Positions 1 to 7,790 of a stretch of 64,000 nucleotides of DNA are shown piece by piece. The translations under genes were made by a program, and so were the position numbers. Numbering within the stretch: position 1 is the stretch's first letter; each line of letters starts with the position of its first letter. The DNA comes from Ectothiorhodospira haloalkaliphila ATCC 51935 (GTDB lineage: Bacteria; Pseudomonadota; Gammaproteobacteria; Ectothiorhodospirales; Ectothiorhodospiraceae), in the NCBI RefSeq assembly GCF_000633935.1, contig NZ_KK214995.1, positions 301,402-365,401 of the forward strand, written 5' to 3'. Under the pieces are notes generated by a model, which searched no databases, was not told the origin of the DNA, and saw only the letters and a program-made list of their open reading frames with translations.

Positions 1-1
1 C

Positions 2-148
2 CCATCCGGGCGCCCGGCGACCGCTGGCAAAGCGGCCGCCGGTGGCAGCAGCAAGCCCCAGCAGGGCAAGGCAGCGGGCGGTGGCGCCAAGCCGGGCAAC
101 CGGCCTGCCTCCCGTTCCAACCCGGACGATGAGTGGGAAGAGTTCTGA
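2..148 (+). CDS. Chemoreceptor (MCP) C-terminal tail, 5' part outside window
   Basis: The frame is open from the window edge and gives the last 48 residues. What remains is a flexible Ala/Gly/Pro/Lys-rich linker ending in NPDDEWEEF. A C-terminal xWxxF pentapeptide is the known tether by which CheR and CheB dock on chemoreceptors, and cheR follows 83 bases downstream with cheD and cheB behind it. This matches the Aer2/McpB-cheR-cheD-cheB order of Pseudomonas aeruginosa Che2-type systems, whose receptor also ends in a WEEF tail. The sensor and signalling domains lie outside the window, so the ligand cannot be told. Confidence 0.85.
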   Translation, partial: PSGRPATAGKAAAGGSSKPQQGKAAGGGAKPGNRPASRSNPDDEWEEF

Positions 149-187
149 GCGCCATCGGAGCCAGTCATCCATGACACGACCCTTCAG

Positions 188-208
188 GCCCGGTGCCTTG
201 CACCGGGC
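188..208 (+). other. Perfect stem-loop between receptor gene and cheR
   Basis: GCCCGGTGC and GCACCGGGC form a 9-bp perfect stem around a 3-base loop in the 83-base gap. There is no T-run after it, so it is not a clear Rho-independent terminator. It could lower read-through or act in mRNA processing between the abundant receptor and the scarce methyltransferase; that role is inferred. Confidence 0.45.
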
Positions 209-231
209 TCACATCGCCTGCGGTCACGCCC

Positions 232-1065
232 ATGCGTGACCGAGAATTCGATTTCAGGGATGCCGACTTCGAGCGAATCCGGCGAATGATTTATGAATAT
301 GCGGGCATCTCGCTCAACCCGGGCAAACGGGACATGGTCTACAGCCGTGTGGCGCGGCGCCTGCGTCAGGCGGGCCTGAACTCCTTTGAGGCCTATCTGG
401 ATCGCCTGGAGGTGGATGCCGAGGAATGGCAGCACTTTGTGAATTCGCTGACCACCAACCTCACATCCTTCTTCCGGGAGGCCCACCATTTTCCCGTGCT
501 CTCTGAACATGCCACCCGCATGCAGGGCCGTCTTCGGCGCACGCTGAGGATCTGGTCGGCCGGATGCTCCACGGGGGAGGAGCCGTTTTCCATCGCCATG
601 ACCCTGATCGACGCGTTCGGTAGCTGGACGCCGCCCGTGAAGATCCTGGCCACGGATCTGGATACACAAGTGGTGCGCCACGCTGCTGAAGGCATCTATC
701 CCATGGAGCGCATCGACAAGATGCCGCAGAGTGATGTGAAACGCTTTTTCCTGCGGGGCAAGGGCAGCCGTGAGGGCATGGTTCGGGTCAGGCCTCAGGT
801 ACGGGAACTCATCACCTTTGAGTCGCTCAATCTGCTGGGGCCAAGCTGGCCGCTCAAGGAGCCTTTTGATGCCATCTTTTGTCGCAATGTGTTGATCTAT
901 TTTGACAAGCCAACCCAGTACCGGCTGCTGTCCAGGTTTCATCCCCTGCTGCATCCTGAGGGTTTGCTGTTTGTGGGGCATTCGGAGAGCCTGGCCCATG
1001 CCTCCGACCTGTTCCGCTTGCAGGGCAAGACGGTCTGTGTGCCGGTGGCGAGGGGGCGCCCATGA
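232..1065 (+). CDS. cheR: Chemotaxis protein methyltransferase CheR
   Basis: A 277-residue SAM-dependent methyltransferase that methylates glutamates on chemoreceptors during adaptation. The N-terminal helical CheR domain (about residues 5-60) is followed by the SAM site SAGCSTGEEPFSIA (about 109-122) and the late motif FDAIFCRNVLIYF. I chose the ATG at 232, which opens directly into MRDREFDF; a GTG at 193 in the same frame would add 13 unlikely residues. No strong Shine-Dalgarno precedes it. Its last codons overlap cheD as ATGA, so the two are probably translationally coupled. The upstream receptor carries a CheR-docking tail, so this CheR most likely serves that receptor. Confidence 0.95.
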   Translation: MRDREFDFRDADFERIRRMIYEYAGISLNPGKRDMVYSRVARRLRQAGLNSFEAYLDRLEVDAEEWQHFVNSLTTNLTSFFREAHHFPVLSEHATRMQGRLRRTLRIWSAGCSTGEEPFSIAMTLIDAFGSWTPPVKILATDLDTQVVRHAAEGIYPMERIDKMPQSDVKRFFLRGKGSREGMVRVRPQVRELITFESLNLLGPSWPLKEPFDAIFCRNVLIYFDKPTQYRLLSRFHPLLHPEGLLFVGHSESLAHASDLFRLQGKTVCVPVARGRP

Positions 1066-1673
1066 GCGAAGGTTTCGAGGAGGTCCTGGCACCCAACCTG
1101 TATTACGACCGGCACTTCGACATGGATGCCGTCAAGATCCTGCCGGGAGAGTATTACGTCTCCAATCGGGAATTGCTGATGGTGACCGTGCTGGGCTCCT
1201 GTGTGGGGGCCTGCGTCAGGGATCGTCTGCGAGGCATTGGGGGCATCAATCACTTCATGCTGCCCGACGACAAGCGTAACGAGGACAGCCGTGTGGGCAG
1301 TTCCATGCGCTATGGGGACTACGCCATGGAGATCCTGATCAACCAGCTGATCAAGTTGGGGGCGCGCCGGGAAAACCTGGAGGCCAAGGTATTCGGTGCC
1401 GGCAATGTGCTGCCCGGGTTCAAGAGCAATATCGTCGGAGAGCGCAACGCCCAGTTCGTCACCGATTACCTGGCGACGGAGGGCATTCCCATCGCGGCAC
1501 AGGATTTGCTCGGCAATCACCCGCGCAAGGTGTACTTCTTTCCCACCACCGGGCGGGTACTCGTGAAGAAACTGCGCAGTCTGCACAACGAGACCATCAT
1601 CGAACGGGAACTGAGCTACAGCCAGAAACTGCGTCAGGCCAAGGTGTCCGGCGAAGTGGAACTGTTCGACTGA
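1062..1673 (+). CDS. cheD: Chemoreceptor glutamine deamidase CheD
   Basis: 203 residues. CheD deamidates receptor glutamines to glutamates, giving CheR its substrate sites. The catalytic cysteine is C47 in LGSCVGAC and the catalytic histidine is H64 in GGINHFMLP, 17 residues apart as in characterised CheD proteins. It overlaps cheR by 4 bases and is followed within 21 bases by an MCP-like gene. The protein is longer at the N-terminus and C-terminus than minimal CheD and ends in GEVELFD, which resembles the GDIELF tail of the next protein (see findings). Confidence 0.95.
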   Translation: MSEGFEEVLAPNLYYDRHFDMDAVKILPGEYYVSNRELLMVTVLGSCVGACVRDRLRGIGGINHFMLPDDKRNEDSRVGSSMRYGDYAMEILINQLIKLGARRENLEAKVFGAGNVLPGFKSNIVGERNAQFVTDYLATEGIPIAAQDLLGNHPRKVYFFPTTGRVLVKKLRSLHNETIIERELSYSQKLRQAKVSGEVELFD

Positions 1674-1694
1674 CGTATGCGAGGAGACCGACTC

Positions 1695-2927
1695 ATGCAG
1701 GGCTTAGGAATGGAGGCAATCATGCGGGCGCTCACACCCCACTGGCCGGCCGCCGTGGTCAGCGGGGTCGCTATCGTCGTCTGGGTGCTGCTGTCCCTGC
1801 CTGCCTGGCCAGGCATGCTGTTGATAGCACTTGCCTGGGTCGGCTCCTTGCTGTGGCAGACCCAAGCTGGCGCCCATGCCGGGCAATCCGCCCAGGCCCT
1901 GGCGGATGAGCGGCAGGGCACCCTGGACAGCGACCGCGAGTTGTGGGACCTGGTCGTTGAAATTGATGCCCTCATGGCGCCTGAGACAAGCGAGTTACGC
2001 ACGCTGGTGGGGCAGGCACGTGAATTGATCGGGGATGCCGTGCGTGATCTGCAGGAGAGCTTTCACAATCTCAACCAGACCTCCCGAGAGCAACAGGAAC
2101 TCGCCCTGAGACTGATCAGGGGGATGTCCAACGACCCCCAGGCGGCCACCTCCGGCGTTGAGGCCATCGACATGGACCAATTCATGGAGGAAAACGGCAA
2201 GGTGCTGGCCCAGAACGTGCGGATGCTCATCGACATGGGCAAGCACAGCGTGGAAGTGGCTCACCAGGTGGACGATCTCTCCAGCCTGATGAGTGAGATC
2301 TTCGGGCTGCTCGACAGTGCCAAGCACATCGCCGGACAAACCAACCTGCTGGCCCTGAACGCCGCCATTGAGGCGGCCCGTGCCGGGGAGGCGGGCCGGG
2401 GATTCGCTGTGGTGGCCCAGGAGGTGCGTAAGCTCTCCCAGGACTCGGACCAGTTCAACGAGCAGATCCGCGCCCAGGTGGAACAGGCCAACCGGCTCTT
2501 CGGTCATGCCCGGGAGGTGGTCGGTCGCATGGCCTCACAGGACTTGAACACATCCATCACCGCCAAGGGCAGCATGGACGAGATGATGGAACAGTTGCAG
2601 AAGCTGAATCAGAGCCTGGCCGAGGGGCTGGATCATATGTCCGGCGTTGCCGAGCGCGTGCAGCAGAATGTGGACGCGGCGGTCAGGCTGTTGCAGTTCG
2701 AGGACATTGCGGGTCAAGTGCTGGATCGGGCGCATACACGCATCGATTTCATGGAACGCTTTGTCTCCGAGCTGCGCCAACTGCCCATGGTGGAGCCGGA
2801 AAGATCCCAGCAACAGCTGGAACAGGCCCGTGGTCGGCTCAAGGCGCTGCGTGAGGAGTTACGGGATGCCGCTCACCGTCCCGTGAATCAGAAATCCATG
2901 GACGAAGGTGATATTGAACTCTTCTGA
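1695..2927 (+). CDS. Sensor-less membrane MCP-like protein with CheZ-like motif
   Basis: 410 residues from the ATG at 1695, which has GAGGAG 8 bases upstream; in-frame ATGs at 1677, 1710 and 1722 are less well placed. Two hydrophobic segments (about 18-35 and 37-54) are joined by a turn of a few residues, so there is no periplasmic sensor domain. A coiled-coil cytoplasmic part carries the MCP hairpin tip [20 protein letters not shown] followed by [13 protein letters not shown]. Further on, [12 protein letters not shown] (D337, Q341) resembles the DLTGQ active-site motif of CheZ phosphatases, and the protein ends in GDIELF. It could be an adaptor receptor, a CheY-P phosphatase, or both. Its place between cheD and cheB ties it to the chemosensory array. 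Confidence 0.75.
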   Translation: MQGLGMEAIMRALTPHWPAAVVSGVAIVVWVLLSLPAWPGMLLIALAWVGSLLWQTQAGAHAGQSAQALADERQGTLDSDRELWDLVVEIDALMAPETSELRTLVGQARELIGDAVRDLQESFHNLNQTSREQQELALRLIRGMSNDPQAATSGVEAIDMDQFMEENGKVLAQNVRMLIDMGKHSVEVAHQVDDLSSLMSEIFGLLDSAKHIAGQTNLLALNAAIEAARAGEAGRGFAVVAQEVRKLSQDSDQFNEQIRAQVEQANRLFGHAREVVGRMASQDLNTSITAKGSMDEMMEQLQKLNQSLAEGLDHMSGVAERVQQNVDAAVRLLQFEDIAGQVLDRAHTRIDFMERFVSELRQLPMVEPERSQQQLEQARGRLKALREELRDAAHRPVNQKSMDEGDIELF

Positions 2928-2976
2928 TGCGATCCCAGTGGCCAATACAAGAATTTCAAAGCTGAGGGAGGGCGCT

Positions 2977-4035
2977 GTGGGTAAGCCGATACGGGTACTG
3001 GTGGTCGACGATTCCGCGTTGGTGCGCAAGCTTCTGACCGAGGTGCTGAACTCGATTGAGGGCATTGAGGTCGTGGGCACGGCCCAGGACCCGTATGTGG
3101 CGCGAGAACGCATCAAGAGTCTTGATCCGGACGTGCTGACCCTGGATGTGGAAATGCCGCGCATGGATGGCCTGACCTTCCTGCGCAACCTGATGCGTCT
3201 GCGCCCCATGCCCGTGGTGATGGTGTCCTCGCTCACCGAGCGCGGGGCCGAGGTCACCATGCAGGCCCTGGAGCTGGGCGCCGTGGATTTTGTCACCAAG
3301 CCCGCTCTGGATCTTGCCAATACCCTCAATGCCTACCGCGATGAGTTGGCCGCCAAGGTCAGGGTTGCGGCCGGGGCCAGAGTGCGCACCCTGGCAGCAG
3401 TGAAACCCAAGCATTCCGTCGACGAAATCCTGCCCGCCAAGGCAGTGGGGCACTGGCGTACCACGGACCGGCTGCTGGCTATCGGCGCCTCCACCGGGGG
3501 AACCGAAGCGGTGAAGGATGTTCTCATTGACCTGCCACCGGACAGCCCTGCCGTGGTCATTGCCCAGCACATCCCCGCAGGTTTCAGTGGCGCGTGGGCG
3601 CAACGCATGAACCGCCAGAGCCGGCTGGTGGTCAAGGAGGCCGAGGAGGGCGAACGCCTGATGGCTGGCCACGCGTACGTGGCACCCGGAGATCAGCATC
3701 TGATGGTGGCCCGGGATGGGGCCCGCTACGTCTGCCGCCTGAACATGGCCGAACCAGTCAATCGCCACCGGCCCAGCGTGGACGTGCTGTTTCGTTCCGT
3801 GGCCCAGGCTGCGGGCAAGAATGCCTGTGCTGCCCTGCTCACCGGCATGGGGGCCGACGGTGTACAGGGCCTCAAGGAGCTGCACGACATGGGCGTGGAG
3901 ACCATTGCCCAGGACGAAGCCACCAGCGTGGTCTGGGGGATGCCCGGAGAGGCCGTGAAGCGGGGTGCAGCCTCTCAGGTGCTGCCACTGGAGCGTATCG
4001 CCGAGGCCATGCTGAAGGCCTCCCGTGTGCGCTGA
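2977..4035 (+). CDS. cheB: Chemotaxis response regulator methylesterase CheB
   Basis: 352 residues. CheB removes receptor methyl groups and deamidates receptors when phosphorylated by CheA. The receiver domain has [12 protein letters not shown] and phospho-acceptor D57 in [10 protein letters not shown]. The esterase domain has S172 in GASTGG, H198 in IAQHIP and D294 in GMGADG, the same spacing as E. coli CheB. I chose the GTG at 2977 because GAGGGAGGG lies just upstream and the receiver begins at once; a GTG at 2908 would overlap the preceding gene and add 23 residues with no homology. The preceding gene ends 49 bases before. Confidence 0.93.
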   Translation: MGKPIRVLVVDDSALVRKLLTEVLNSIEGIEVVGTAQDPYVARERIKSLDPDVLTLDVEMPRMDGLTFLRNLMRLRPMPVVMVSSLTERGAEVTMQALELGAVDFVTKPALDLANTLNAYRDELAAKVRVAAGARVRTLAAVKPKHSVDEILPAKAVGHWRTTDRLLAIGASTGGTEAVKDVLIDLPPDSPAVVIAQHIPAGFSGAWAQRMNRQSRLVVKEAEEGERLMAGHAYVAPGDQHLMVARDGARYVCRLNMAEPVNRHRPSVDVLFRSVAQAAGKNACAALLTGMGADGVQGLKELHDMGVETIAQDEATSVVWGMPGEAVKRGAASQVLPLERIAEAMLKASRVR

Positions 4036-4056
4036 TGCCCTTAAATATTTGGGCAT
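4035..4056. promoter_or_regulatory. Inverted repeat in cheB-STAS gap
   Basis: ATGCCC and GGGCAT flank the AT-rich ten bases TTAAATATTT. It lies at the end of cheB in the 94-base gap before the STAS gene. It could be an operator or a weak terminator; no T-run follows. Confidence 0.3.
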
Positions 4057-4129
4057 GCGGCCAAAAATCTGAGATCATCCTCACAATTCTCGCCGCCATT
4101 TTCTATTTTCGCCCTCGCTGGAGTCTCGT

Positions 4130-4435
4130 ATGAGCATCAAACGTCACGTCGATGAAAAGACCAACCTGGTGACGATATCCGTGGGTGGTCGGTTTGATTT
4201 CGCCCAACACAAGGCCTTCCGCGACGCCTATCGGGATCTGCCCGCCCAGGGCACCCGCTATCGGGTGGACCTGAGCGAGGCCACGTACCTGGATAGTTCG
4301 GCCCTGGGCATGCTGCTGCTGCTCAGGGAACACGCCGGCGGCGATACTGCACGGGTGAGCTTGCGGGGCTGCAGCGACGATGTACGCCGCGTGCTCAAGA
4401 TCGCCAATTTCGATCGCCTTTTCACCCTGGAGTAA
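4130..4435 (+). CDS. STAS-domain anti-anti-sigma factor (HsbA/SpoIIAA type)
   Basis: 101 residues forming one STAS domain. The regulatory phospho-serine site is in YLDSSALGML (S56/S57). Proteins of this type bind an anti-sigma factor or kinase when dephosphorylated and are released by phosphorylation. The next gene, 11 bases downstream, encodes a protein with both a PP2C phosphatase and a HATPase kinase-like domain, the expected partner that sets the phosphorylation state. In Pseudomonas aeruginosa the HsbA/HsbR pair has this layout and links to flagellar and c-di-GMP control. GGAG lies 7 bases before the ATG. Confidence 0.85.
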   Translation: MSIKRHVDEKTNLVTISVGGRFDFAQHKAFRDAYRDLPAQGTRYRVDLSEATYLDSSALGMLLLLREHAGGDTARVSLRGCSDDVRRVLKIANFDRLFTLE

Positions 4436-4446
4436 ACCCCCACCCC

Positions 4447-6177
4447 ATGTCATTCGACGCGCATCCAAGCCCCATTCGAGGGTCCGGGATCACGGAGGCC
4501 GCTGCCCCCCGGGGGCTGGCGCTGGTGGTGGACGACGAACCCACCAACCGCCGGTTGCTCGCGCGCATGCTCAAGAAGGAGGGTTTCGACACTCTGGAGG
4601 CAGAGAGCGGCGCCCGGGCCATTGAGCTGTTCGAGGAGTCGCCCCCGGATATCGTCTTCATGGATGTGATGATGCCGGGGATGGATGGATTCGAAGCGAC
4701 CCGGCGCATCAAGGCCATGGCTGGCTTTGATTTCGTGCCCGTCATCTTTCTTACCGCGTTGCATGATGAAAAGTCCCTGGTGCAGTGCACGGAGTCCGGC
4801 GGGGATGATTTTCTCACCAAACCCTTCAACTTCAGCATCCTCAAGGCACGCATCACGGCCATGGAACGGGTGCGTGACCTGCAGCGCATCATCGCCGGAA
4901 AAAACCGGGAACTGGAGCAACTGCTGGAGCAGGATCGCCAGGAGCAGAAGCTGGCCGAACGGGTATTCAGACGGGCAGTGAACGACCGCAATGTGCATAC
5001 GGAACAGTTCGGGCTGGTACAGCGGCCCGCCACCACGTTCAACGGCGATCTGGTGCTCACCCAGGACCTTCCCGATGGGGGCGTGCGCATCCTCCTGGGA
5101 GATTTCACCGGCCATGGTCTCGCGGCTGCCATCGGCGCGCTGCCCGTGGCCGAGACCTTTCGTACCATGACCCGCAAGGGCGTGGATGACGAGCAGGTGC
5201 TGGACGAGATCAATCGCAAGCTGTATCGCGTGCTGCCGCCGGAACGCTTCATGGCAGCCTGCCTGGTTTCCATCCCCGGCTCCGGTCGAGAGATCCGCTG
5301 GTGGAACGGCGGCATGCCCAGTGCCTGGTTACGCACCCAGGAGGGCTTGCAGGAGCTGGCCTCACATGCCTTGCCATTGGGCATCCTGCCGGAGCTGTCG
5401 GATCGGGAAACGCCCCGGCGCGTGGCCGTACGTCGTCATGACCGACTGCTGATGATGAGTGATGGTCTGCTGGAGGCCCGTGATCCGGATGGGTGCATGT
5501 TCATGGATCATGGTTTTGCCGGGGTGCTGCAGGCATGGACCCACGGCGGGGCGGTACTGCCCGACCTGCTGCAGGCCCTCGAGGAGCACTGCGCCGACCA
5601 GCGGCCGGAGGATGATGTTGCCATTCTGGAAACCCCCCTGGACCCGGAACTGTTCAGCCGTCCGCCCGTGAGCCGTGAAAGTCACCCGCAAGGGGGATGG
5701 AACTGGTCGCTGACATTGGAGGACGAGCGTCTTGGGGACTTGCCCTCGCTGGAGTCTGCCCTGCGCCCGCTGGGATTGCTGGATGGCCTGGAGGAGGATG
5801 CCGGCCCCCTGGAAACCATTGTCAACGAACTCTACAGCAATGCCCTGGAACATGGGGTGCTGCGACTGGACTCTCCCATGAAGGCCGACCCGGACGGATT
5901 TTGCAACTATTATCAGGAACGGGGCCGGCGCCTGGCCGAGGGTTGCCGAGGGCGTGTGGATGTGAGCGTGGCCTACGAGCCCAGTGAGACGCACGGCGTG
6001 TTCCGCGTCAGGATCAGTGATTCCGGCCCGGGGTTTGACACCCACCAGTGGGACGATGTGTCGCTGGACACCACCCGCCCCTGGGGCCGTGGCATCGCCC
6101 TGGTGCGGGATCTGTGCGATACGGTGGCTTTTGAAGATTCTGGCTCCCGGGTGGAGGCTGTGTATCGGTGTCGCTGA
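4447..6177 (+). CDS. Response regulator with PP2C phosphatase and HATPase domains (HsbR-like)
   Basis: 576 residues with three domains. The receiver domain (about 15-140) has LVVDDEPTNRRLL, phospho-acceptor in FMDVMMPGMDG and the LTKPFN lysine. A short coiled coil leads to a SpoIIE-type PP2C phosphatase (about 180-400) with metal-binding motifs GDFTGHG, MMSDGLLEARD and RPEDDVAIL. The C-terminal GHKL ATPase (about 430-576) has NELYSNALEH (N box), ISDSGPGFD and WGRGIALV. Such proteins phosphorylate and dephosphorylate a STAS antagonist under control of their receiver, here surely the product of the preceding gene. No clear Shine-Dalgarno is seen. The end overlaps the LOV kinase gene by 10 bases. 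Confidence 0.9.
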   Translation: MSFDAHPSPIRGSGITEAAAPRGLALVVDDEPTNRRLLARMLKKEGFDTLEAESGARAIELFEESPPDIVFMDVMMPGMDGFEATRRIKAMAGFDFVPVIFLTALHDEKSLVQCTESGGDDFLTKPFNFSILKARITAMERVRDLQRIIAGKNRELEQLLEQDRQEQKLAERVFRRAVNDRNVHTEQFGLVQRPATTFNGDLVLTQDLPDGGVRILLGDFTGHGLAAAIGALPVAETFRTMTRKGVDDEQVLDEINRKLYRVLPPERFMAACLVSIPGSGREIRWWNGGMPSAWLRTQEGLQELASHALPLGILPELSDRETPRRVAVRRHDRLLMMSDGLLEARDPDGCMFMDHGFAGVLQAWTHGGAVLPDLLQALEEHCADQRPEDDVAILETPLDPELFSRPPVSRESHPQGGWNWSLTLEDERLGDLPSLESALRPLGLLDGLEEDAGPLETIVNELYSNALEHGVLRLDSPMKADPDGFCNYYQERGRRLAEGCRGRVDVSVAYEPSETHGVFRVRISDSGPGFDTHQWDDVSLDTTRPWGRGIALVRDLCDTVAFEDSGSRVEAVYRCR

Positions 6178-7790
6178 AGGACGGGAACAGTGTGTTCTAT
6201 CAATCCCTGGAGGAACGCCTCCGGTGGCAGACCCGCGCCATGGAGGCCATGGTCAACGGGATTGCCATCGCCGATGCGACTCAGCCGGATAGCCCGCTGG
6301 TGTACGTGAACCCGGCCTTTGAACGCATGACCGGTTACCGGGCAGACGAGGTGCTGGGCACCAACTGCCGTTTCCTTCAGGGGGATGATCGGGATCAACC
6401 CGGCGTGCAGGAATTGCGTGATGCCGTGGTCGAAGGGCGGGCCACGAAAGTGCTGATCCGCAATTACCGGAAGAACGGGGAATTGTTCTGGAACGAGTTC
6501 AGCATCTCGCCGGTGCGCAACGACGCAGGAGTGGTCACCCACTACGTGGGGATTCAGCAGGATGTCACCGAACTCATGCAGGCCATGGAGGCTCTGCGCC
6601 AGGCCAAGGCGGAGGCGGACCGGGCCAATCAGGCCAAATCCAACTTCCTTTCCCGCATGAGCCACGAACTGCGCACCCCCATGAATGCCGTCCTGGGTTT
6701 CGCCCAGTTGCTGGAGCTGGACCCGGACCTGAACGGCGAACAGCAGGAAAATGTCGAGGAGATCATCCGGGGCGGCAGACACCTTCTGGACCTGATCAAC
6801 GAGGTGCTGGACCTGGCCCGGGTGGAATCGGGTCGAGTGGAACTGACTCCCGAGCCCCTGGAAATCCAGGGCCTGATGGACGAATGCCTGGCCCTGGTTG
6901 AACCGCTGGCGGGTGAACGCCACCTGGAGATTCGCAGCGACCAGGATCTGTCGGGGCATTTCGTGCTGGCCGACCGGGTCAGACTGAAGCAAGTCTTCAT
7001 CAATCTGCTCTCCAACGCCATCAAGTACAACCGACACCAGGGTCAGGTCACCATCGGCCTGGAGCCCGCCCGGCAGCTTCAGCAGGGGCTTCGCATCATG
7101 GTGTCCGATACCGGGTCCGGCATCCCGAGCGAGCGCATCACCGATTTGTTTCAACCCTTTACCAGACTGGTGGAGGACCAGCACAAGGAGGAGGGCAGTG
7201 GCATCGGCCTGGCCATCACCCAGCGCCTGGTACACCTCATGGATGGGCGTATCGGCGTCTCAAGTCGGGTTGGGGAGGGCAGCACCTTCTGGGTGGAACT
7301 GCCCGAGGGTATCCCAGCGGTCGAAACCCCGGATCGGCAGCCCTCGACCTGCTCGCCCAGGACCACCACAGAACGATCGAAATCAGGGTGCAAGATACTG
7401 CAGATCGAGGACAACGCTGCCAACCTGCGCCTGCTTGAGAGGCTGCTCAAGCGCCACGATGCCTTCAGCGTACTCAGCACGGAAGACCCCTACATCGGCC
7501 TGGAGTTGGCGCAGGAGCACCGTCCTGATGTGATCATTCTGGATATCCAGATTGCCCGTCTGGATGGTTTCGAAGTGCTGGAACGATTGAGGAGTCATGC
7601 CAGCACCCGTGACATTCCCGTGCTGGCCCTCACCGCCAATGCCACGGAATCGAACCGTCAGCGCGGCCTGGAGGCCGGCTTCGATGCCTATCTGACCAAG
7701 CCCCTGAATTTTGGGGAGTTGCTTGATACAATTCGCACACTCCTCTCACGGGATAAAGCCAATCGCCCCGGCAACAAGGTGCGCCAGTGA
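6168..7790 (+). CDS. LOV-domain blue-light hybrid histidine kinase (LOV-HisKA-HATPase-REC)
   Basis: 540 residues from GTG 6168; a GTG at 6192 with AAGGA upstream is an alternative start. The first domain is a LOV photoreceptor: GTNCRFLQG with adduct cysteine C67, N99 in IRNYRKNG, N109 in FWNEF and Q130 in VGIQQDVTE, at the same spacings as in plant phototropin LOV2. HisKA follows with H166 in SHELRTPMNAVL, then a HATPase with NLLSNAIKYN, DTGSGIP and GSGIGLAI. A C-terminal receiver has D459 in ILDIQIARLDG and YLTKPLN. The length and order match LOV hybrid kinases of Pseudomonas syringae and Xanthomonas. It overlaps both neighbours (10 and 4 bases), so coupling is likely. Its phosphorelay target may be the adjacent receiver proteins. 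Confidence 0.95.
   Translation: MSLKDGNSVFYQSLEERLRWQTRAMEAMVNGIAIADATQPDSPLVYVNPAFERMTGYRADEVLGTNCRFLQGDDRDQPGVQELRDAVVEGRATKVLIRNYRKNGELFWNEFSISPVRNDAGVVTHYVGIQQDVTELMQAMEALRQAKAEADRANQAKSNFLSRMSHELRTPMNAVLGFAQLLELDPDLNGEQQENVEEIIRGGRHLLDLINEVLDLARVESGRVELTPEPLEIQGLMDECLALVEPLAGERHLEIRSDQDLSGHFVLADRVRLKQVFINLLSNAIKYNRHQGQVTIGLEPARQLQQGLRIMVSDTGSGIPSERITDLFQPFTRLVEDQHKEEGSGIGLAITQRLVHLMDGRIGVSSRVGEGSTFWVELPEGIPAVETPDRQPSTCSPRTTTERSKSGCKILQIEDNAANLRLLERLLKRHDAFSVLSTEDPYIGLELAQEHRPDVIILDIQIARLDGFEVLERLRSHASTRDIPVLALTANATESNRQRGLEAGFDAYLTKPLNFGELLDTIRTLLSRDKANRPGNKVRQ

Noticed and set aside
184-1092. 302-codon open frame on - strand opposite cheR
   Set aside because: No motif and full overlap with a clear cheR; typical of high-GC DNA.
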